A stretch of 8,852 nt of DNA from JANLQX01 sp031381685 (GTDB lineage: Bacteria; Actinomycetota; Acidimicrobiia; Acidimicrobiales; JANYDT01). The translations under genes were made by a program, and so were the position numbers. The number at the start of each line of letters is the position of its first letter. Positions within the stretch are counted from its first letter, which is position 1. Under the pieces are notes generated by a model. That model worked only from the letters and a program-made list of their open reading frames with translations. It ran no database searches and had not been told where the DNA came from. The stretch is from the NCBI GenBank assembly GCA_031381685.1, contig JANMYF010000361.1, forward strand, positions 1-8,852, given 5' to 3'. Positions 1 through 6,333 of the stretch are shown here, one piece after another.

Positions 1-126
1 CCGCTCGCCATCAATGTCGGCGACACCGTTCTCTATTCGAAGTACGGCGGCACCGAAGTGACCGTTGCCGGCAAGGACTACTTGATCCTCGCCAGCCGCG
101 ACGTGCTCGCCATCATGGGCAAGTGA
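1..126 (+). CDS. groES: GroES co-chaperonin, C-terminal 41 residues (5' end outside window)
   Basis: GroES is the heptameric lid of the GroEL folding chamber in the cytoplasm. Only the C-terminal 41 residues are present, read in frame 1 to a TGA at 124-126. The visible segment contains VGDTVLYSKYGGTEV, then the YLIL and DVLAIMG elements typical of the end of GroES. About 55-60 residues, including the mobile loop that contacts GroEL, should lie upstream if the protein has the usual length of about 100. groEL follows after 14 bases, the usual groESL operon. Promoter and any CIRCE/HrcA operator would lie outside the window. Identity is very sure because of sequence and neighbour. Confidence 0.96.
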   Translation, partial: PLAINVGDTVLYSKYGGTEVTVAGKDYLILASRDVLAIMGK

Positions 127-129
127 GCT

Positions 130-134
130 GAGGT
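130..134 (+). promoter_or_regulatory. Ribosome binding site of groEL
   Basis: GAGGT lies 6 bases before the groEL ATG at 141, immediately after the groES stop. It is one of only two clear Shine-Dalgarno sites in the window, the other being that of the nitroreductase. This contrasts with the several genes here that appear to be leaderless. Confidence 0.75.
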
Positions 135-140
135 CCCCCA

Positions 141-1778
141 ATGTCAAAGATCCTGAAGTTTGACGAGGCCGCCCGCCGCGGTCTCGAAGCCGGCGTGAAC
201 AAGCTGGCTGACACCGTGAAGGTGACCCTCGGTCCGAAGGGCCGCAACGTCGTCATCGAGAAGAAGTTCGGCGCTCCCACGATCACCAACGACGGCGTCA
301 CCATCGCCAAGGAGATCGAGCTCGAGGACCACTTCGAGAACATGGGTGCGCAGCTCGTCAAGGAAGTCGCCACCAAGACCAACGATGTTGCCGGTGACGG
401 CACCACCACCGCGACCGTTCTGGCCCAGGCCATGGTGAAGGAAGGCCTACGCAACGTCGCCGCCGGCGCCAACCCGATGGGCCTGAAGAAGGGCATCGAG
501 AAGGCCGTTGCCGCTGCGGTCGAAGCGATCCACGCCCTGTCGACGTCCGTCGACGGCTCCACGGAGAAGGTCGCCCAGGTCGCGTCCATCTCGGCTGCGG
601 ATCCGTCGATCGGCGCAACCATCGCCGAGGCGATCGACAAGGTCGGCAAGGACGGTGTCGTCACCGTCGAGGAGTCGAACACGTTCGGCACCGAGCTCGA
701 GTTCACCGAGGGCATGCAGTTCGACAAGGGCTACCTTTCGCCCTACTTCGTGACCGACCCGGAGCGCCAGGAGGCCGTCCTCGACGACCCCTACATCCTC
801 TTCGTCAACTCGAAGATCAGCTCGGTCCACGACATGCTGCCGGTCCTCGAGAAGGTCATGCAGACGGGCAAGCATCTGCTGATCGTCGCCGAGGACATCG
901 AAGGCGAAGCATTGGCCACGCTCGTGGTCAACAAGATCCGTGGCACGTTCAACTCGGCCGCCGTCAAGGCCCCGGGCTTCGGCGAGCGCCGCAAGGCCAT
1001 GCTCCAGGACATGGCCATCCTCACCGGTGGCACGGTCATCAGCGAGGAAATCGGCCTCAAGCTCGAGACGGTCACCCTCGACCTGCTCGGTCGGGCCCGC
1101 AAGATCCAGATCACCAAGGACAACACCACCATCGTTGACGGTGGCGGTACGCACGACGAAGTGAAGGGCCGCGTCGCCCAGATCAAGCGTGAGATCGAAG
1201 ACACCGATTCCGATTGGGACCGGGAGAAGCTCCAGGAGCGACTCGCGAAGCTGGCCGGCGGCGTTGCCGTCATCAAGGTCGGCGCGGCGACCGAGGTCGA
1301 GCTCAAGGAGAAGAAGCACCGCATCGAGGACGCGTTGTCTGCGACTCGCGCAGCTCTCGAAGAAGGCATCGTCCCCGGCGGCGGAACCGCACTCATCCGT
1401 GCCCGTTCGGCCATCGACGCGCTCAAGCTGACCGGCGACGAGCACACCGGTGCCGTGATGGTCCGCAAGTCCTTGGAGGCACCGCTGTTCTGGATCGCCC
1501 AGAACGCCGGATTCGAAGGTGCCGTCATGGTCAATTCCGTCGAGGCGGCCAAGGGCAACATCGGCCTGAACGCTCTCACCGGCGAAATGGTCGACCTCGT
1601 CAAGGCCGGCGTCATCGACCCGGCCAAGGTGACCCGTTCGGCCCTGCAGAACGCCGCGTCGATCGCTGCGCTGCTCCTCACCACCGAGGCCATCGTTGCC
1701 GACAAGCCGGAGCCTGCTGGCGCCGGCGGTGGCGGCGGCATGCCCGGCGGCATGGGCGGCATGGGCGGCATGATGTGA
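141..1778 (+). CDS. groEL: Chaperonin GroEL (Hsp60), 545 aa
   Basis: GroEL is the cytoplasmic ATP-driven chaperonin that folds proteins in a double-ring cage closed by GroES. The 545-residue length is normal and the protein appears intact. The N-terminal equatorial domain has the nucleotide-binding GPKG (31-34) and GDGTTTAT (85-92), whose Asp86 matches the ATPase Asp87 of E. coli. The apical domain follows, including KAPGFGERR. The second equatorial half has EEGIVPGGG and the conserved DPAKVTRSALQNAAS. The C-terminus is a Gly-Met tail (GGMPGGMGGMGGMM), as in canonical GroEL; some actinobacterial GroEL1 copies cotranscribed with groES carry a His-rich tail instead. The ATG at 141 is supported by a Shine-Dalgarno site. 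A strong terminator ends the operon. Confidence 0.99.
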   Translation: MSKILKFDEAARRGLEAGVNKLADTVKVTLGPKGRNVVIEKKFGAPTITNDGVTIAKEIELEDHFENMGAQLVKEVATKTNDVAGDGTTTATVLAQAMVKEGLRNVAAGANPMGLKKGIEKAVAAAVEAIHALSTSVDGSTEKVAQVASISAADPSIGATIAEAIDKVGKDGVVTVEESNTFGTELEFTEGMQFDKGYLSPYFVTDPERQEAVLDDPYILFVNSKISSVHDMLPVLEKVMQTGKHLLIVAEDIEGEALATLVVNKIRGTFNSAAVKAPGFGERRKAMLQDMAILTGGTVISEEIGLKLETVTLDLLGRARKIQITKDNTTIVDGGGTHDEVKGRVAQIKREIEDTDSDWDREKLQERLAKLAGGVAVIKVGAATEVELKEKKHRIEDALSATRAALEEGIVPGGGTALIRARSAIDALKLTGDEHTGAVMVRKSLEAPLFWIAQNAGFEGAVMVNSVEAAKGNIGLNALTGEMVDLVKAGVIDPAKVTRSALQNAASIAALLLTTEAIVADKPEPAGAGGGGGMPGGMGGMGGMM

Positions 1779-1812
1779 TCTGACGCTCACGCGTCACACT
1801 CCGCAGTTTTGG

Positions 1813-1842
1813 AACGGCCGGACCTTCGGGTCCGGCCGTTTT
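1813..1842 (+). terminator. Rho-independent terminator of groESL
   Basis: A perfect 12-bp stem (1813-1824 with 1829-1840) encloses the exceptionally stable C(UUCG)G tetraloop at 1825-1828. The transcript continues with four U in all at 1839-1842. It begins 34 bases after the groEL stop. On the opposite strand the same hairpin lies 18 bases beyond the rarD stop but is followed by CC then AAAA, not a T-run, so it would be a poor terminator there. Confidence 0.92.
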
Positions 1843-1857
1843 GCGTTCGCGGGGGCG

Positions 1858-2763
1858 TTACGCCCGGCCGGGCGACGTCCGCAGGTCGGCGACGAGATCG
1901 ACGGCAAGCGTCACCAGAGCGGCGAGCACGAGGGCGATGCCGAGCCATCGTGTGGCGCTGACGTGTTCGTTGAGCACGAGCACACCGCACAACAGCTGTC
2001 CGACCGGCGTGACGTACTGGAGCAGCCCGAGCAAGGCGAGCGGGATGCGGGTCGCGGCGATGCCGAACAGGGTGAGCGGCACTGCGGTGATGATCCCCAC
2101 GGGGAGCGCCAGTGTCAGGGTCGAGGCGGAGGTCGAGGTGATGGCGATGCCAGCTGGTCGAACTGCGAGTACCGCCAGCCCGACGAACCCGATCGGGAGC
2201 ATCGTGAAGGTCTCCGCGGCAAGCGCACGGACCCCGTCGAGCCCGGTCGTCTTCTTGAGATAGCCGTACAGCCCGAAGCTCGATGCGAGCGAGAGGGCGA
2301 CCCAGGGGACCTTGCCGTAACCGAGGCCAAGCACTGCTACCGATGCGGCCCCGAAGAGGAGCGCAGCCTTCTGATTGCGGCGCAGGCGTTCGTGGAGCAC
2401 GAACACGCCGAGGGCGACCGAGACGAGCGGATTGATGAAGTAGCCAATGGCGGCATCGACCACGTGACCGTTGGCTGCCGCCCACACGTAGATCAACCAG
2501 TTCGTGGTCACCATCAGCCCGGCCAACGTCACTCGGGCCAGGCGATGCCGGTCGCTGAGGAGCTCGCGGAACCACGAGTGGTCGCGCTGCACGAGCAGCA
2601 CGAGCCACACCGACGCGCTCGTGAGCACGATCCGCAGACACGCCAGTTCGAACGCCGGGATCTCTCGAAGGCGATGGAAGTAGAGCGGGAACAGTCCCCA
2701 GATCAGATAGGCCGAGGCGCCCGCGATGATGCCCGTGCGCCGATCTGATGACGGGGCTCGCAC
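1858..2763 (-). CDS. rarD: RarD-type EamA/DMT superfamily transporter
   Basis: Predicted inner-membrane permease of the drug/metabolite transporter (EamA) superfamily, RarD branch; the substrate of this branch is poorly defined. About ten hydrophobic helices fill the protein, in the two-repeat EamA layout. RarD hallmarks are visible: AYLIWGLFPLYF near the N-terminus, TNWLIYVWAAANGHVVDAA, then GYFINPLVSVALG and ERLRRNQ, with LLQYVTPVGQ in the second half. Length, about 301 residues, is normal. Start is ambiguous among GTG codons at 2772, 2769 and 2763. I chose 2763 because TACGGT (2776-2771) lies exactly 7 bases before it, fitting a leaderless transcript, and no good Shine-Dalgarno precedes any of them. 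The stop is TAA at 1858-1860. It is divergent from the Nudix operon and convergent with groEL. Confidence 0.93.
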   Translation of the reverse strand: MRAPSSDRRTGIIAGASAYLIWGLFPLYFHRLREIPAFELACLRIVLTSASVWLVLLVQRDHSWFRELLSDRHRLARVTLAGLMVTTNWLIYVWAAANGHVVDAAIGYFINPLVSVALGVFVLHERLRRNQKAALLFGAASVAVLGLGYGKVPWVALSLASSFGLYGYLKKTTGLDGVRALAAETFTMLPIGFVGLAVLAVRPAGIAITSTSASTLTLALPVGIITAVPLTLFGIAATRIPLALLGLLQYVTPVGQLLCGVLVLNEHVSATRWLGIALVLAALVTLAVDLVADLRTSPGRA

Positions 2764-2776
2764 CTGCACCACCGTA
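2764..2776 (-). promoter_or_regulatory. Probable leaderless promoter -10 of rarD
   Basis: Read on the minus strand, TACGGT (2776-2771) is followed by seven bases and then GTG at 2763, so initiation of transcription and translation would coincide. No recognisable -35 hexamer was seen. The -10 overlaps the alternative GTG start at 2772, which argues against that start if the promoter is real. Confidence 0.45.
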
Positions 2777-2808
2777 CCGGTGGCCGTCGGCTCCGGCTTT
2801 CAGCTTTC

Positions 2809-2886
2809 CTGGGTCAGCTCACCGCGGTGGGTCGGCAGATGCGCACTGACGCGCGCCAGCCGACCCATCGCGCCCAGCCGACCCAG
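2809..2886. repeat. Large imperfect palindrome with four half-sites between divergent promoters
   Basis: Two direct copies, TGGGTCAGC (2810-2818) and TGGGTCGGC (2828-2836), lie 18 bases apart. Two inverted copies, GCCGACCCA at 2859-2867 and 2877-2885, are also 18 bases apart. All four share one symmetry centre near 2847.5. Comparing the two arms by eye outward from the 6-base centre, 28 of 36 positions are complementary. The structure fills the space between the probable -35 regions of rarD (minus) and the small-protein/Nudix operon (plus). It may be a composite operator for a multimeric regulator or a REP-like palindromic element; the sequence alone does not decide. Confidence 0.7.
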
Positions 2887-2889
2887 AGA

Positions 2890-2924
2890 TTCGGGAGAGG
2901 CACCCGCGCCAGTAGCGTGGAGGG
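2890..2924 (+). promoter_or_regulatory. Probable leaderless promoter of the small-protein/Nudix operon
   Basis: TTCGGG (2890-2895), a 17-base spacer and TAGCGT (2913-2918) are followed by six bases and the ATG at 2925. The purine-rich GGAGGG at 2919-2924 touches the ATG, too close to work as a normal Shine-Dalgarno, so a leaderless start is the better reading. The -35-like box begins four bases after the palindrome ends. Confidence 0.5.
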
Positions 2925-3077
2925 ATGGCTTTCGTTCCTCCGCCCGCCGATCCGGCCAAGCTCCTCGCGACGTGGCTGCTGTGGGAGAAGGGTGAGGAGA
3001 CCCCGGGGCGAGTCCTGGCCGATCTCAAGACGGCGGGCATGCGCGAGCTCCTCGAGTCACTCGTCAACCCGGCCTGA
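2925..3077 (+). CDS. Small protein of unknown function, 50 aa, upstream of Nudix gene
   Basis: I do not recognise a named family. The ORF encodes 50 residues starting MAFVPPPADPAKLLATW and ending in an LLESLVNPA tail. A proline-rich start is followed by two likely short helices (about 10-22 and 28-46) separated by an EKGEETPG turn. It has no membrane segment, signal peptide or cysteine. An in-frame TAG at 2913-2915 rules out an upstream start, and ATG 2925 is the only sensible one. Reality is supported by the promoter-like box directly before it and by the Nudix gene starting 11 bases after its stop, which suggests one operon and a linked function such as a small partner protein. That link is inference. 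Confidence 0.72.
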   Translation: MAFVPPPADPAKLLATWLLWEKGEETPGRVLADLKTAGMRELLESLVNPA

Positions 3078-3088
3078 GCTCCGCCACG

Positions 3089-3811
3089 GTGGCTCGCGGC
3101 GGTCAACAGACGATTCCTCGCCCACCCGGGTGGACGCCAGGAGGACCCAACCCCTGGGCTCGCCATGCGGGCGACGCTTCGTTCGCCCTGCCCGAGATCG
3201 AGACCCGACTGGCGCGCCACGGGGAGGCGCGTGCCCTCCCGGGTGGCGCGGCGTTGGCGGATCTCCTTCCGACCACGCCGATGCGGCCGCCGTTCGTGAA
3301 CGTGGCGAAGGATGCCGCGGTCCTGCTCCCGCTGTTCACGGACGAAGACGGTGCGACCCGCCTGCTCCTCACCCGCCGAGCTGGAGGGCTGCGCAATCAC
3401 CGCGGCGAGGTCGCCTTCCCCGGTGGCCGGCTCGATCACGGCGAGACACCCGTGGAAGCAGCATTGCGCGAGACCGAGGAGGAGGTCGCCCTTCCGCGGT
3501 CGGCAGTTCGCATCGTCGGTGAGCTCGAGCCGCTGACGACGGTCGTCTCGTCGTCGCGGATCACCCCGTTGGTCGGTGTGGTCGACGACATGGCGTCGTT
3601 ACTCCCGTCCTTGCGAGCGAATCCGATCGAGGTCGACCGGATCTTCTCCGTGTCGCTGACCGAACTGATCCACGCGGACTGCTACCGCGAGGAGATCTGG
3701 CCGTTCACGGACGGCACGTTCCCGGTGTGGTTCTTCGAGGTGGACGACGACACGATCTGGGGCGCCACCGCCCGTATGATCCGACGCCTCCTCGACCTCA
3801 GCCTTTTGTAG
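3089..3811 (+). CDS. Nudix hydrolase, CoA pyrophosphatase-like (NudL/NUDT7 type)
   Basis: Predicted cytoplasmic Mg2+/Mn2+-dependent hydrolase cutting the pyrophosphate of CoA or acyl-CoA to 3',5'-ADP and phosphopantetheine. The 240-residue protein has a Pro-rich N-terminus (about 8-24), then the Nudix fold from about 70. LLLTRRAGGLRNHRGEVAFPGG (92-113, key residues R96/R97, L101, R102, F110) resembles the CoA-specific motif before the Nudix box. The box runs from G113 through E119, R127, E128, E131 and E132; its usual final Gly is Ala134. SSSRITPLVG further on is typical of the group. Start GTG 3089 has no strong Shine-Dalgarno and lies 11 bases after the small gene's stop, so coupling is likely. 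Substrate is inferred from the motif; another nucleotide is possible. Confidence 0.9.
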   Translation: MARGGQQTIPRPPGWTPGGPNPWARHAGDASFALPEIETRLARHGEARALPGGAALADLLPTTPMRPPFVNVAKDAAVLLPLFTDEDGATRLLLTRRAGGLRNHRGEVAFPGGRLDHGETPVEAALRETEEEVALPRSAVRIVGELEPLTTVVSSSRITPLVGVVDDMASLLPSLRANPIEVDRIFSVSLTELIHADCYREEIWPFTDGTFPVWFFEVDDDTIWGATARMIRRLLDLSLL

Positions 3812-3949
3812 CGCCTGCCGGCTCGGCGTTCGAGGCAACGGGACGATGCGCTCCTGTCGCGCATCCCACATGCCGGGTTCTTATGAGCAAATCGCTGATT
3901 CTGGGCCCGTCTGGGATGGTTCTGTCGCTGATGTGGGATCTCAACGCCA
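3812..3949. other. Intergenic region upstream of guaA with inverted and direct repeats
   Basis: This is the main part of the 174-base gap between the Nudix gene and guaA, without a supported gene. ATCCCACAT (3863-3871) and ATGTGGGAT (3931-3939) form a perfect 9-bp inverted repeat around 59 bases. CATCCCA of the left arm can alternatively pair with TGGGATG (3912-3918). Within it GGTTCT...TCGCTGAT...TGGG occurs twice: 3876/3892/3902 and 3918/3925/3934. No T-run follows, so it is not an obvious terminator of the Nudix operon. Its right arm ends 10 bases before the guaA -35-like box. Confidence 0.6.
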
Positions 3950-3985
3950 TTCGGAGGCGGACCAGCACCCGGTAGCCTCGGGGAC
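3950..3985 (+). promoter_or_regulatory. Probable leaderless promoter of guaA
   Basis: TTCGGA (3950-3955), a 17-base spacer and TAGCCT (3973-3978) are followed by seven bases and the TTG start at 3986. The arrangement matches that before the 50-residue gene at 2925: TTCGG(A/G), 17 bases, TAGC(C/G)T. There is no Shine-Dalgarno at a usable distance. Confidence 0.6.
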
Positions 3986-5539
3986 TTGTCCTCCGCTCCC
4001 CACGCCACGGTTCTTGTTGTCGACTTCGGCGCGCAGTACGCCCAATTGATCGCCCGCCGCGTTCGCGAGGCGAACGTGTATTCCGAGATCGTGCAGCACA
4101 CGATCACCGCGGACGAGGTCGCCGAGCGCAAGCCAGTCGCCATCATCCTCTCGGGCGGTCCGGCCTCGGTGCACGTCGACGGAGCCCCGTCGCTCGACCC
4201 GGCGATCTACGACCTCGGCATCCCGATCCTCGGCATCTGCTACGGCGTCCAACTCCTCGCCCAGCAGTTGCCGGGTGGTTCGGTGGCCAACACCGGTCGG
4301 GGGGAGTACGGCCGAACGATCGTCATCGCGATCGGCGACGGTGGAGCATTGCTACGCGCGCTTCCGAATGAGCAGACCACCTGGATGAGTCACTTCGACT
4401 CGATCCAGACGTTGCCCGACGGCTTCATCGCCACGGCATCCACCGGTGAGATCCCGATCGCCGCGATGGAGTGCCTCGAACGCCGGATCGTCGGCGTGCA
4501 GTTCCATCCCGAGGTCGTGCACTCCGAGCACGGACAGAAGATCCTCAAGGCTTTTCTCTACGACGTCGCTGGGCTGGAACCCACGTGGACGAACGCCAAC
4601 ATTATCGAGGAGCAGGTCGAGAAGATACGCGCACAGACGAAGGGCGAGAAGGTCCTTTGCGCCCTTAGCGGTGGTGTCGACTCCGCGGTCGCCGCAGCGC
4701 TCGTTTATCAGGCGGTGGGTGACCGACTCACGTGCGTCTACGTCGACACCGGCCTGATGCGCGAAGGCGAGAGCGTGCAGATCGAAGAGACCTTCGTCGG
4801 CCACTTCGGTGTCGAGCTCGTCCACGTCAACGCCGCGCAGCGGTTCTACGACCTGCTGAACGACGTGGCCGATCCTGAGCGCAAGCGCAAGATCATCGGT
4901 GAAACCTTTATTCGCGTGTTCGAGGAGGAGGCCCGGAAGCTCTCTGCCGACGGCTGCAAGTTCCTCGTCCAGGGCACGCTCTATCCCGACGTGATCGAGT
5001 CGGGCAGCGGCCATGCGTCGACCATCAAGAGCCACCACAACGTCGGCGGGCTGCCCGACGACATGGACTTCGAGCTGGTCGAACCCTTGCGGGACCTGTT
5101 CAAGGACGAGGTACGAGCGGTTGGCACGGCGCTGGGATTGCCCGACGAGATCGTGTGGCGTCAGCCGTTCCCCGGTCCCGGTCTCGCCGTTCGCATCGTC
5201 GGCACCATCACCGAGGAGCGCGTCCGCATCGTGCGCGCCGCCGACTCCATCGTTCGTGCCGAAGTTGCCGCCGCCGGACTCGAGCGTGAGATCTGGCAGG
5301 CGTTTGCGGTGCTGCCGGTCATTCGCAGCGTCGGTGTGATGGGGGACGAGCGGACGTACGGGTATCCGATCGTCTTGCGCGCCGTCACGAGTGACGACGC
5401 CATGACCGCCGATTGGGCTCGCCTGCCCTACGACCTTGTCGACACGATCTCGCGCCGCATCGTCAACGAGGTCGAGGGCGTGAACCGGGTCGTCCTCGAC
5501 GTCACGTCGAAGCCACCGGGCACCATCGAGTGGGAGTAG
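3986..5539 (+). CDS. guaA: GMP synthase (glutamine-hydrolysing), 517 aa
   Basis: GuaA converts XMP to GMP using ATP and ammonia from glutamine, the last step of guanine nucleotide synthesis. The N-terminal class I amidotransferase domain (about 8-195) has Cys85 in GICYG and His174/Glu176 in VQFHPEV, a complete triad. The ATP-pyrophosphatase domain begins about 205 with the P-loop SGGVDS (228-233). The C-terminal dimerisation domain ends with TSKPPGTIEWE, the usual terminus. The 517-residue length is normal. The start must be TTG at 3986: no in-frame ATG or GTG lies between it and the upstream stop TGA at 3929-3931, and the next GTG would remove conserved VVDFGAQY. The 3' end overlaps the next gene by 10 bases if that starts at 5530. 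Confidence 0.98.
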   Translation: MSSAPHATVLVVDFGAQYAQLIARRVREANVYSEIVQHTITADEVAERKPVAIILSGGPASVHVDGAPSLDPAIYDLGIPILGICYGVQLLAQQLPGGSVANTGRGEYGRTIVIAIGDGGALLRALPNEQTTWMSHFDSIQTLPDGFIATASTGEIPIAAMECLERRIVGVQFHPEVVHSEHGQKILKAFLYDVAGLEPTWTNANIIEEQVEKIRAQTKGEKVLCALSGGVDSAVAAALVYQAVGDRLTCVYVDTGLMREGESVQIEETFVGHFGVELVHVNAAQRFYDLLNDVADPERKRKIIGETFIRVFEEEARKLSADGCKFLVQGTLYPDVIESGSGHASTIKSHHNVGGLPDDMDFELVEPLRDLFKDEVRAVGTALGLPDEIVWRQPFPGPGLAVRIVGTITEERVRIVRAADSIVRAEVAAAGLEREIWQAFAVLPVIRSVGVMGDERTYGYPIVLRAVTSDDAMTADWARLPYDLVDTISRRIVNEVEGVNRVVLDVTSKPPGTIEWE

Positions 5540-6333
5540 CCGGGAGCGCTCTGCGACGGCCCGTGTCGAGGCCGGTCCGAGTGGTTCTGGTCGTCGTTGT
5601 CTCGCTGGCTGGTGTCGCGCTCGTGTCCTTCTTTGGGTGGAGGTACTACGTTCCGAGCTTCCGGCCCAGCCTGCAGAACGGTGAGCGCTATGGGGTTGAC
5701 GTCTCGAGGCATCAAGGCGAGATCGACTGGGCCGCGGTCGCCAGCGATAACATCGAGTTCGCGTACGTGAAGGCGAGCGAAGGGGGCGATTTCATCGATG
5801 CCCGCTTCGAGCGCAATCGGCGTGAGGCGCAACGTGCGGGACTCGAAGTCGGCGCGTATCACTTCTTCACCTTCTGCCGGTCCGGCCGGCAACAGGCCGA
5901 GAACTTCCTCCGGGTCGCTCCACCCTCCGCGGGAATGCTTCCCCCGGCCGTCGACGTCGAGGTCGGCGGAAACTGCGCGAAGCGTCCCAGCGCCAGCGAG
6001 TTGGAGCGCGAACTGCGCCAGTTTGCTGAGGTCGTTGAACGCGGATGGAGGCGACCCCTTCTGCTTTACGTCCTGCCTGATGTCGAACGGAGATACGGAA
6101 TCCGGCAATCCCTCCTCGAAGGCTCCGAACGCACCCGATGGACGCGCCGCCTGTTTCGAAGGCCCTCAGGACGGTCGTGGTCGGTCTGGCAGGTGAGTGG
6201 CTGGGCCAAGGTTCAGGGGATACGCGGTGGAGTGGATCTCAATGTCGGAGCAGCTCAGTTGTTCGGGAATGTACCGCCGGTGGAACCTCAAGCGCTTCAG
6301 GCGTATGGTGCGTCGCATGTACGTCTGGGATGA
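5530..6333 (+). CDS. Membrane-anchored GH25 lysozyme-like glycosidase
   Basis: Predicted muramidase of glycoside hydrolase family 25, cutting the MurNAc-GlcNAc bond of peptidoglycan. Numbered from GTG 5530 it has 267 residues: an Arg-rich start, one hydrophobic segment (about 16-37) acting as signal or anchor, then the GH25 barrel from about 54. Family acids are present: Asp57 in YGVDVSRHQG, and Asp142/Glu144 in AVDVEV. The end carries the usual WSVWQVSG and VDLNV. Cys116 and Cys149 might form a disulphide outside the membrane. The open frame extends back to 5413 inside guaA, which is implausible. GTG 5530 overlaps the guaA stop and suggests coupling; GTG 5563 (256 residues) is a fair alternative, and neither has a clear Shine-Dalgarno. 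The 3' end overlaps the amidohydrolase start by 17 bases. Confidence 0.88.
   Translation: MGVAGSALRRPVSRPVRVVLVVVVSLAGVALVSFFGWRYYVPSFRPSLQNGERYGVDVSRHQGEIDWAAVASDNIEFAYVKASEGGDFIDARFERNRREAQRAGLEVGAYHFFTFCRSGRQQAENFLRVAPPSAGMLPPAVDVEVGGNCAKRPSASELERELRQFAEVVERGWRRPLLLYVLPDVERRYGIRQSLLEGSERTRWTRRLFRRPSGRSWSVWQVSGWAKVQGIRGGVDLNVGAAQLFGNVPPVEPQALQAYGASHVRLG
6281..6316 (+). promoter_or_regulatory. Possible leaderless promoter of the amidohydrolase, inside the GH25 gene
   Basis: TATGGT (6304-6309) is followed by exactly seven bases and the ATG at 6317, the spacing seen before guaA and rarD. A weak -35-like TGGAAC lies at 6281-6286 with a 17-base spacer. It lies within the last codons of the lysozyme gene, so the amidohydrolase may be transcribed independently. 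Confidence 0.45.

Noticed and set aside
447..1790. 447-codon open frame antisense to groEL, and a second antisense frame at 791-1771
   Set aside because: Long antisense frames are expected opposite highly expressed GC-rich genes. The products are low-complexity Arg/Asp/Gly- or Ser/Pro-rich and match no recognisable fold, and groEL is certain on the plus strand.
1963..2748. 261-codon plus-strand frame opposite rarD
   Set aside because: Its product is Glu/Arg/His-rich without motifs, while the minus-strand product has clear RarD motifs and membrane helices.
2809..2886. Transcription terminator
   Set aside because: It lies between divergent genes upstream of both, and neither arm is followed by a T-run.
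3883..3975. 30-codon ORF (ATG 3883 to TAG 3973) upstream of guaA as a leader peptide
   Set aside because: It has no Shine-Dalgarno, its stop is part of the guaA -10 box, and a leaderless guaA transcript would not include it.
3812..3985. Purine or ppGpp/PRPP riboswitch controlling guaA
   Set aside because: No recognised aptamer core or expression platform was seen, and the TTG start follows directly after a -10 box, leaving no 5' leader.
5413..5529. N-terminal extension of the lysozyme frame into guaA
   Set aside because: It would overlap guaA by over 120 bases, is Arg/Gly/His-rich and precedes a natural signal-anchor start.
6197..6316. N-terminal extension of the amidohydrolase from GTG 6197
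   Set aside because: It reads through lysozyme coding sequence in another frame; the family-like N-terminus begins at ATG 6317, just after a -10-like box.
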